A stretch of 64,000 nt of DNA from NCBI RefSeq assembly GCF_000876015.1, contig NZ_BBQM01000025.1:186001-250000 (forward strand), given 5' to 3'. The translations under genes and the position numbers were made by a program. This stretch comes from Cupriavidus basilensis (GTDB lineage: Bacteria; Pseudomonadota; Gammaproteobacteria; Burkholderiales; Burkholderiaceae). Below the pieces are notes generated by a model. That model had not been told where the DNA came from and did no database searches. It was given only the letters and a program-made list of their open reading frames with translations. Position 1 is the first letter of the stretch. Each line of letters opens with the position of its first letter. This document shows positions 44,755 to 51,487 of this stretch, one piece after another.

Positions 44755-45994
44755 GATATGGCTCCAGCACCATGTCGTGATTGACCTGGACCATCATCTT
44801 CTGGCCCGGTTTCGTAGTGATGGTCGGCCGAATCCCCTGATTGCGATTCAGAATCGTTTGGGCCGTCTGCGTGGCCACCTGCCCGGCTGCGTTGCTATAT
44901 GCCGTCACCCCGCCGGCGCCGAACGTGGTGGCCGTGGGGGTGTCGTTGAAGCGAAGCTGCAACGCGCCAATGACAAGCGCTCCCCCGAAGATCTTCCAGA
45001 AATGGCTATTGACGTCGCCGCTGATGCCCGCATAACCATTCGGATCAGCGCCCTGCATGCCGAGCAGCGGTACGGTCTTCTTGTTCGGGAGCTGCATTCG
45101 GATGAACGCCGCGAGAAGCCGCTCTTGCCCGACTGCGATATCGCTGTTGTAGACGCCGACCAGCGTCGAGCCGGCAGGGATGACTCTGCAGTCCCCCTTC
45201 ACCGTGTCGTACACATCCTGCGTTACCGTCGCGCGAAACTCGCCCGGCTTGTCCGAATTCATGCCCCCAACGAAGTTGGCCGGGATGACGAACCCGCGAC
45301 TGAGGGTGCACTTGGGCAACTTGCCATCAAAGCTCGTCCGCTGCGTGGACGCTGCCGCCGCGTCTTTCAGAAACTGCTTGTCGCTCGAGATGGACGCGGC
45401 CGTGGGTTCGTTCGTCGCGGCCGCAGTCGCGGCAGCCGTGCGCGCGGCCGCCGCCTGCTGCAGTAACCGCATCTGCACGGGGTCCGTGACATCCACGAGG
45501 CCCGCGGAGGGGGCCTTGACCTGGTTGATCTGGGACTTCCGGTTACCCGTCTTGAAAACCGGTGAGGTGTAGATGGAGTCAAGCTCATTCTTGGCCGCAT
45601 CTGGGCCCGATTTCTCCACCTGGCCGCCAAGATCGCGCGCCGTCATCACAGGTGTCTTGCCACCGGCGTCCGGCTTCACCGCAAGTTGCCGCTGCCGCTC
45701 CGCTTCTTCGCGTGCCTTTTGCTGCTGATCGCGGATGGTCCGATCAAGGGACTGTCCGCCCTCGGCAGTGTCCGCGCGTTGCTTGAGCTGAGCCGCGCGA
45801 TCCTCCTCGGCCTTCGCGTCCAGCTTTGCATCGGCCTGCGACTGATAGAAGTAGCCGAGCACGCCCACCAGCACCGCTGCCACTGCACCCAGTGAATACA
45901 CGATATTGCGCGGCAGCTTGCCCTTGACGGTGCGCTCCTGCGCGTCGCTCACATCGGAGACGTTCTTGTCCCGGTTGCCCCTGTCGCGACGCAT
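44747..45994 (-). CDS. virB10: VirB10/TrbI-type T4SS core protein
   Basis: 415 residues: a short cytoplasmic start, one membrane helix (IVYSLGAVAAVLVGVLGYFY), a Gln/Ala-rich linker, and the C-terminal beta-barrel of VirB10 (KLPKCTLSRGFVIPANFVGG, CRVIPAGSTLVGVYNSDIAV, and the outer-membrane antenna followed by KPGQKMMVQVNHDMVLEPY). It spans both membranes and couples ATP use to channel opening. It overlaps virB9 by one base and begins the core operon segment with virB8/virB9. Confidence 0.88.
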   Translation of the reverse strand: MRRDRGNRDKNVSDVSDAQERTVKGKLPRNIVYSLGAVAAVLVGVLGYFYQSQADAKLDAKAEEDRAAQLKQRADTAEGGQSLDRTIRDQQQKAREEAERQRQLAVKPDAGGKTPVMTARDLGGQVEKSGPDAAKNELDSIYTSPVFKTGNRKSQINQVKAPSAGLVDVTDPVQMRLLQQAAAARTAAATAAATNEPTAASISSDKQFLKDAAAASTQRTSFDGKLPKCTLSRGFVIPANFVGGMNSDKPGEFRATVTQDVYDTVKGDCRVIPAGSTLVGVYNSDIAVGQERLLAAFIRMQLPNKKTVPLLGMQGADPNGYAGISGDVNSHFWKIFGGALVIGALQLRFNDTPTATTFGAGGVTAYSNAAGQVATQTAQTILNRNQGIRPTITTKPGQKMMVQVNHDMVLEPYRD

Positions 45995-46902
45995 CAGAAC
46001 AGCCCCAGGATGCGACGACGGCCGCGCTCAACCTTCACCTCCGCGTCGCCCGAACGCAGCGCGATGGTCGCGGCCAGCCGCTGCACCACCAGGTAGTCGC
46101 CGCGACGGATGAAATTGACCACGACGAAATCGCTACCGTCCTTTATCAGAGCTACCGGCCAGTCGGCGCCATTTGGGATCCGCAGCCAGACAGACTTGCC
46201 GTCGTCGAAGACCGTCTCCGGTTTGAAATCCGCGCTACCGGAAATGTTGTAGTCGAAATTGAGCTTCTCCGGAGAGACTGCAACGGTATCGGCGCCTCCC
46301 ACGTGCGCATCCGGCCCTCCCTCGACCTCTGCCTGCTCAGCACGTTCGGATCGTCCCTCGTTGCGCGCTCTTACCTTCGCAGAAATCGAGGCCGGAATTC
46401 GAAAGCGAACCTTCTGGTAAAAAATGCCGCCCAAGGGGGACGAGACCAGCGTGAATTCGTAGCTACGCTTGTTGGTGTTCACCGACAAGGTGTTGACCAA
46501 ACCAGGGGCCTGAGGTTTTACATACAGATGGTTTGCACCGTCGGTATCGTAGTCCCACCGGACACTCTCACCCCACGCCGGGTCGCCCACGATTTGCTCG
46601 TCGTCCGGGAACTCGATTGTGGTCATCTTCAGCGGCGCGCTGAGCACGCGGAAGATCTGGTCGCGGTTGTAGGTAAAAACCACAAGTCGGGAGTCGCCCG
46701 GCAACGCGATCGGCTCCACCCCGCCGTTGAACGGATTGGCAGGATTCATGGCGTCGCTGAGACTGCCAATGCCCAAACCAGGCAGCCCCAGTTTTCCGGC
46801 TTGCGGTTTTTCAGCGGTATGCCCCTCGGGGGACGACAACAGCATGGCCACTGCAAGGGCTAGGGCAATGGCGGTGAACCGGGAAGTGATACGAGATTCC
46901 AT
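45994..46902 (-). CDS. virB9: VirB9/TrbG-type T4SS core protein
   Basis: 302 residues, signal peptide (FTAIALALAVAMLLSSPEG). Typical VirB9 segments: SRLVVFTYNRDQIFRVLSAP, IEFPDDEQIVGDPAWGESVR, and the C-terminal KPETVFDDGKSVWLRIPNG followed by FIRRGDYLVVQRLAATIALR. Outer-membrane ring component with VirB10. It lies 22 bp after virB8. Confidence 0.9.
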   Translation of the reverse strand: MESRITSRFTAIALALAVAMLLSSPEGHTAEKPQAGKLGLPGLGIGSLSDAMNPANPFNGGVEPIALPGDSRLVVFTYNRDQIFRVLSAPLKMTTIEFPDDEQIVGDPAWGESVRWDYDTDGANHLYVKPQAPGLVNTLSVNTNKRSYEFTLVSSPLGGIFYQKVRFRIPASISAKVRARNEGRSERAEQAEVEGGPDAHVGGADTVAVSPEKLNFDYNISGSADFKPETVFDDGKSVWLRIPNGADWPVALIKDGSDFVVVNFIRRGDYLVVQRLAATIALRSGDAEVKVERGRRRILGLF

Positions 46903-46924
46903 AGCGAGCGGGCCAGAGCCGTCG

Positions 46925-47632
46925 TCAGACGGCAGACTTTTGAATGCTGAAGAAAACTGGGTAGATGCCGAACGGGTTGGGGCCGAGCGCTGCGTCGCTC
47001 TGCGGTGGCTTCACCTGGTATCGAAACGTGATCGCGTACCGCTGGCGGCGAGGCTTGAACCCATCTTCCGTTGTGGTGGTGATGAACTCGACCACTACCG
47101 TGTTGTCAGGAAGCACCGCGATGTTCGTCACCTTTGGCTCTCGGACCAGGGTCGGCGAGGCGCTGATGGCACGAAACGGTGCATCGTCGTCGACCCATGA
47201 CTGAAACTGGTCGCGTGCAGACCCGATCATCTGGTCTCGCACCGTCCGCAGGGTCCGCGACATCCGGGAATCCTCGATCTGCGGGGTAAGGATCGGTTCG
47301 ATGGTGTACATGCGCATCACCAGGTCCTTGAACGCCCATTGCAGTTGCAGACTCTGCGGCACGTAGGATTCGAGCTCGCGCGTGATCGGCTTGCCGGTCG
47401 CATCGCTCGACACGCCAACCACCTTTACGACCGACGGTGGCGCTTCGCGCGTCATGATTGCCGCCAACGCCAGAACAGCAGCAACGAAGGTGGCGATCTT
47501 CCAGTGGTTCCGATCAACGACGATACGCGTGGTCCGGTCGAAAATGAGCTTCTCGGGGCTCTCACCGGCATACATCCCCGGTGCCACAGCCACGGCTTTG
47601 GTCTGATCGGATTTCTTGGAGAAGAGCTTCAT
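46925..47632 (-). CDS. virB8: VirB8/TrbF-type T4SS inner-membrane protein
   Basis: 235 residues from ATG 47632. The frame is open further upstream into the IscB element, but that part is element sequence, not gene. After a cytoplasmic tail, one helix (WKIATFVAAVLALAAIM) leads to the periplasmic NTF2-like domain (MSRTLRTVRDQMIGSARDQF; QRYAITFRYQV). The start MKLFSKK gives ATGAAG, next to the element edge, as at pilP. Its native ribosome-binding site (AGAGGAAG, near 49351-49358) is now 1.7 kb away on the other side of the element. Confidence 0.88.
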   Translation of the reverse strand: MKLFSKKSDQTKAVAVAPGMYAGESPEKLIFDRTTRIVVDRNHWKIATFVAAVLALAAIMTREAPPSVVKVVGVSSDATGKPITRELESYVPQSLQLQWAFKDLVMRMYTIEPILTPQIEDSRMSRTLRTVRDQMIGSARDQFQSWVDDDAPFRAISASPTLVREPKVTNIAVLPDNTVVVEFITTTTEDGFKPRRQRYAITFRYQVKPPQSDAALGPNPFGIYPVFFSIQKSAV

Positions 47633-49047
47633 CGGGATGCGCGGGAAACCCCGTCCTTCAGGACGGGGATGGATAGCGCGGCGTGCGCAGCACGCCCTTC
47701 TCCCGCTTCTCCTTTGTAGAGGCGATCTTTGGAACGAAAGTGGTAGCCATATCCATCGGCCCGCTGCACCAGCGAGCAATGGCGATGACTGATGCCCTGT
47801 ACGACACCGTTCGGCGTTTGGATGTTGAATGAACCGGATGCCCGTACTGCAACGCGGCCCGCATAGGTACCGGCCTTCTTTCCGCTTGGCACGACAGCGT
47901 GCACCCGGTCGCCTGTCTGGAATCCCTTAACCTGCTTCTGGCGCATCAAGTAACCGCGCGGGAACCCCGAGGCAGTCAGCCGCGTGCGCTGGTAGCTGCC
48001 ACGCCCCGTCGCTTTCACTTCAAGAGTGGGGCGCTGCCAGCCGGTGATGGCGTTAAGGTCGCCGACGCACGCCGCATCCAGTGCATGGGTCTTTGGAATG
48101 GTGTGCGCGGCCCGGTTGAACTTGGTTCGGCCTCCCGAGGCGAGTTCAAGTGGCAGGCCCGTGGCCCGCAAAGCGTTCGCCAATGCCCAGCGCGTCGCGT
48201 TGACGGCAGCGGCATCCTTCAGCGGACGCGATGCGGCCGCAAGTATGCGGGCCAGACGTTTCGGGTCGTCGACGTACTCGCGTACGTCATTTGCACCCTT
48301 GTCCTGGTTGCAGGGGCCGCAAGCCAGTCCAAGGTTGCCGATGCGGTTCGTGCCGCCATTTGCCGTTGCGGTCAAGTGCTCGATCTGAAGCGGGCGGTCC
48401 GTCGCGTCGCAATAGATGCATGTGCGTCCCCACTTCTCGAGCAGGTATTCGCGCACCTCGTAACCGGCGAGCGTACCCTGTTGGTACTCGACGCCAGAAA
48501 TTTCCGGATTTTCCATTGCCTGCATGTCAAAGCGCACCAGCTCAGACGAGACGCCATTGACGGGAGCCCAACGGCGGATGCGCTGAACCCATGCCATCGT
48601 CGTGTCCACGCGATGCTGGAGCGATGGCGCGAGCCAGCCCGCAGGGCGTGTGCGATTCAGGAGACGCGGCGCCCGATAGCGCAAGTTTGCGCCGCGGCGA
48701 CGCCGGCGCATGGAACGGCGAGCCGTCAGCCCTTCGCTGATCTGGCCGCCACGATGCACGAGTTCGAACAGGTTCAACACTGCCGCACCACGTCGGATCT
48801 CCCCGGATACGGAGCAAGCCAGCTCCGTATCGCGCACTAGCGCCCCCCCGGTCATCTTGCTGCCTGGGTCCAACTTGATACGCAGGGGCTGAAACTCGCA
48901 GTCATCGACCGTGCGGTCAACCAGACGGATAACGGCCGGCACAACGCGATGCACGCGCGCCCGGCGACGCTCAAGCAGCAATCGAGCGCGCTTCTCGGTG
49001 CATGGCATGAGCGGCTTGCCATGCTTGTCCAGAACAAAAACCGACAT
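47629..49047 (-). CDS. iscB: IscB RNA-guided endonuclease, copy 2
   Basis: 472 residues, about 97 percent identical to copy 1 by eye. Catalytic D60, E169, H224, H321 and D324 and the four zinc cysteines are all kept. Changes versus copy 1 cluster around the HNH and following linker: WGRTCIYC for WRRTCIYC, TATANGG for TARAKGG, ANDVREY for AKDIRQY, and near the end FRSKDRLY for FRTKDSIY. Its TGA stop overlaps the virB8 ATG. As the first translated frame of the leftward operon it lies between the shared promoter and virB8. Confidence 0.92.
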   Translation of the reverse strand: MSVFVLDKHGKPLMPCTEKRARLLLERRRARVHRVVPAVIRLVDRTVDDCEFQPLRIKLDPGSKMTGGALVRDTELACSVSGEIRRGAAVLNLFELVHRGGQISEGLTARRSMRRRRRGANLRYRAPRLLNRTRPAGWLAPSLQHRVDTTMAWVQRIRRWAPVNGVSSELVRFDMQAMENPEISGVEYQQGTLAGYEVREYLLEKWGRTCIYCDATDRPLQIEHLTATANGGTNRIGNLGLACGPCNQDKGANDVREYVDDPKRLARILAAASRPLKDAAAVNATRWALANALRATGLPLELASGGRTKFNRAAHTIPKTHALDAACVGDLNAITGWQRPTLEVKATGRGSYQRTRLTASGFPRGYLMRQKQVKGFQTGDRVHAVVPSGKKAGTYAGRVAVRASGSFNIQTPNGVVQGISHRHCSLVQRADGYGYHFRSKDRLYKGEAGEGRAAHAALSIPVLKDGVSRASR

Positions 49048-49340
49048 GATCGGCTCCTATATAAGTGCCCTTACGGGCCTTGTAACGCCTTCCTCACGGA
49101 AGGTCTCCCCTCGGGCAGGTTGTGCAGCAGATTGGGATGACTCCCGGCGATAGCCCGTTTCGTGCCTACCCGTGGCTTGTCTGCCGCCATCGCTTCCAGA
49201 GCGCCGAACTGAGGAAGCATTCGGCGGTGGGTCTGCGCACTTCTGCACAACGTAGCGGGCTGGTTACCGCTTGCCCTGGTCAATCTCGGGCTCTCGGGAT
49301 TGCTCCCTCAAGCCCCTCCCTTCAGGGAGGGGTTATTGAC
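47633..49340 (-). mobile_element. IS200/IS605-type IscB element, copy 2 (1708 bp)
   Basis: Same length and ends as copy 1, 9.2 kb upstream in the same operon. The right end (GCATCCCG) abuts ATGAAG of virB8; the left end (GTCAATAACCCC) abuts the virB8 ribosome-binding site. No target duplication, no tnpA. The two copies differ mainly within the HNH and RuvC-III parts of iscB, so they are not a very recent single event or have been under different drift. Confidence 0.85.
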
Positions 49341-49360
49341 GCCCGGCGACTTCCTCTTGG
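49048..49360 (-). ncRNA. Predicted omega-RNA of IscB copy 2 (guide + scaffold)
   Basis: Scaffold 49048-49340 equals that of copy 1 except for two bases (near 49305 and 49312). The predicted guide from the flank is minus-strand CCAAGAGGAAGTCGCCGGGC (49360-49341), that is the displaced virB8 ribosome-binding-site region. With the promoter region just upstream, transcription from the operon promoter would give guide plus scaffold plus iscB in one RNA. Confidence 0.7.
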
Positions 49361-49401
49361 ATGCCGCCAATTGAAACAGCGAAAGCCCCAACGCAGAGGG
49401 T

Positions 49402-49701
49402 CGAAAGCTATGCGATTTTCGAGAGCATTCCGCTTTAAATCGCCTATCTGCCTTCGATGAGGTCCTCGCGCATCGCCCGCCCCTCGGGCCGCTGACCTCG
49501 ACTCGTTCGACTACCTGGCGAAGACCTCTTCGACCCTCTCTCTATGGCGTCTCGTGGCCAAGAACGGGTTTTTGACCGAAAGCTGGCATTTTGAGTGCGC
49601 CTTTCCGAGATCAACTCAATATCGTGATATTGGCGTCGAACGGAACAGCGAAAGCGCATTCGCATTTTTGCCGAATGCTCACGAAGATCGCATAGCTTTC
49701 G
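49402..49701. promoter_or_regulatory. Divergent tra promoter region with paired 20-bp sites
   Basis: CGAAAGCTATGCGATTTTCG (49402-49421) and CGAAGATCGCATAGCTTTCG (49682-49701) are reverse complements with one mismatch. One sits toward each divergent operon, the right one ending 39 bp before the virB11 ATG. Mirror placement suggests binding sites of one regulator controlling both operons. Between them are additional GAATGC/GCATTC motifs and an AATATCGTGATATTG palindrome-like sequence (49619-49633). I could not fix -35/-10 boxes. Confidence 0.6.
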
Positions 49702-49740
49702 CTCCACACGCGGCGATCAAGCCCGCCAACAATAGCGGGC

Positions 49741-50793
49741 ATGGATCCAGTAGCCGCCAACCACCCTTTCCTGCAGTTGAGTCAACTCGAAGAGAGCGCC
49801 GTCGCGATGTTCTTCGAGTCGCTGTCTCCCATTCGCCCGCACTTCGAGGCGCCCGACGTCGCCGAGATCATGATCAACAACCACCGCAGCGTATGGATTG
49901 AGCGACGAGGCGAGCTGCTCCGGCTGGATATCGAACTCGAACCAGCCAAGGTCGAAGGCGCAGTGCGCGCCCTGGCCTCGTCAGTGCAGAAGTCCGCCGT
50001 CCGCGGCACGTCCCAGGGGATCATCAACGCTGGCCACAAGGGCTTGCGTATCGCCGCGGTCATGCAGCCGACTGCGATCGACGGCCACGCGCTGAGTATC
50101 CGGCGGCATCGGGATACAAAGCTGAGCCTCGCCGACTACGCACAAGCCGGCGCCTTCTCGTTGCGCCACGCCCGAAGCGCCGAGGCCGATCGGCCTATCT
50201 TCAACGGAGTCGTCGAAGACGAAGCGTTGGCGGACGCTCTGACACAGTTGGTAGTTCGCCGGAAAAGCGTTCTGGTCGCCGGCGGTACTTCATCCGGGAA
50301 GACCACCTTCCTGAACGCACTCGTCGAAGTGATCCCGCCATCCGAGCGGGTCGTGACAATCGAAGACACGATGGAACTCAAGCCGCAAGTACCGAACACG
50401 GTCCGGCTGCTTTCGAACACCGACAAGAATGTCACGACGCAGCAACTCGTCGCGCTGAGCTTGCGCTTTCGGCCTGACCGGATTCTCGTGGGCGAAGTCC
50501 GCGGTGGAGAAGCGTTCGACCTGCTTCAGGCCCTCAATACCGGACATGACGGCGGTATGGCGTCCCTTCACGCCAACAGCGCGCCTGCGGCGCTGGCCCG
50601 GCTGGAAAGCTTGGCCATGCTCGGCATCCCCCAAGGCTCCCGCTGGGAACTCGACGACATGCGGAAGCTGATCGCCGAGAGTTTCAACTATGTGGTGCAC
50701 ATGCGCCGCACGGGAGAGACCAGACACGTTTCCGAGATCGTCGAGATCAAGGGAGCGCGCAAGAACGGATATGACCTCCAACGCGTTTTTTGA
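49741..50793 (+). CDS. virB11: VirB11/TrbB-type secretion ATPase
   Basis: 350-residue hexameric ATPase of the T4SS. Walker A VAGGTSSGKTTFLNAL, Asp box TIEDTMELK, Walker B RFRPDRILVGEVRGGEAFDLL, His box GHDGGMASLHANS. The N-terminal domain contains ADYAQAGAFSLRHA. First gene of the rightward operon, 39 bp after the operator-like site. Confidence 0.92.
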   Translation: MDPVAANHPFLQLSQLEESAVAMFFESLSPIRPHFEAPDVAEIMINNHRSVWIERRGELLRLDIELEPAKVEGAVRALASSVQKSAVRGTSQGIINAGHKGLRIAAVMQPTAIDGHALSIRRHRDTKLSLADYAQAGAFSLRHARSAEADRPIFNGVVEDEALADALTQLVVRRKSVLVAGGTSSGKTTFLNALVEVIPPSERVVTIEDTMELKPQVPNTVRLLSNTDKNVTTQQLVALSLRFRPDRILVGEVRGGEAFDLLQALNTGHDGGMASLHANSAPAALARLESLAMLGIPQGSRWELDDMRKLIAESFNYVVHMRRTGETRHVSEIVEIKGARKNGYDLQRVF

Positions 50794-50808
50794 CCACGAA
50801 ACCAAATC

Positions 50809-51156
50809 ATGCTGAATCGCACCTTCCACCGCACTGCACCGATCGTTCGCGAATACACCGCCCCGGTCGTATTGCTGGCCGCGCTTCTCACCGTCGCTCC
50901 CCCCGCTTTCGCCCAAGAGATTGCCGCCTTCTCGAATCTCGGGATCTTCGTCTGCGGTCTTGCGACGTTTATCAACACGAAGTACCTATTCGTTGGCGGT
51001 CTCGTCCTCTTGGTCTTCGGTTTTATTTCTTACGCTGCCTCCGAATCCACGCTGATAAAGGTTCTGTCGGTCCTGATCATGGGTGTCGGCCTCGCGGCTG
51101 CGGCGCCGTCGATCATGAAGCAGTTCGGCATTGGTGCCGCCTGCACGGGGTTCTAG
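50809..51156 (+). CDS. virB2: VirB2/TrbC-type pilin subunit
   Basis: 115 residues with a long signal (VVLLAALLTVAPPAFA) and two hydrophobic helices (NTKYLFVGGLVLLVFGFISY; LIKVLSVLIMGVGLAAAAPSI), the layout of VirB2 conjugative pilins. Between virB11 and virB3, as expected. Confidence 0.82.
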   Translation: MLNRTFHRTAPIVREYTAPVVLLAALLTVAPPAFAQEIAAFSNLGIFVCGLATFINTKYLFVGGLVLLVFGFISYAASESTLIKVLSVLIMGVGLAAAAPSIMKQFGIGAACTGF

Positions 51157-51157
51157 C

Positions 51158-51487
51158 ATGCGCGAGCACCATGTCAGCATTGGGCTCTCCCGCCCACGGC
51201 AGATTGGGGGAGCAGTTCGGAGCCTGGCCCTCGCGAATTGGCTGATCGTTGCGCTGCTGGTGTACATCACCTTCCGAAGCGGCTGGAAGATTCCGACGGC
51301 CTTCGTTGTGCTCGGCATGTTCTCCCACTGGCTGCTCGCCTGGCTCACATCACGCGACCCTTGGTGGAATCAGGTGCTCAACGTCTACAACCAGTATGGC
51401 GATCTGTATGAATCGACGCCGTGGCATGGCAAGTTGCACTCCCTGTTCCGCCGGCCCTACGGCTTTGACAGCGACCTGCCATGCTGA
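51158..51487 (+). CDS. virB3: VirB3/TrbD-type T4SS protein
   Basis: 109 residues from ATG 51158, 1 bp after the virB2 stop; the upstream in-frame start at 51131 lies in virB2 and is not used. MREHHVSIGLSRPRQIGG leads to hydrophobic helices (LALANWLIVALLVYITFR; AFVVLGMFSHWLLAWL). Its last codons overlap the virB4 start. Confidence 0.82.
   Translation: MREHHVSIGLSRPRQIGGAVRSLALANWLIVALLVYITFRSGWKIPTAFVVLGMFSHWLLAWLTSRDPWWNQVLNVYNQYGDLYESTPWHGKLHSLFRRPYGFDSDLPC

Noticed and set aside
47632..47779. Longer N-terminus for VirB8 (extra 49 residues)
   Set aside because: The extension is translated IscB-element end in another frame; the true start MKLFSKK follows the element edge.
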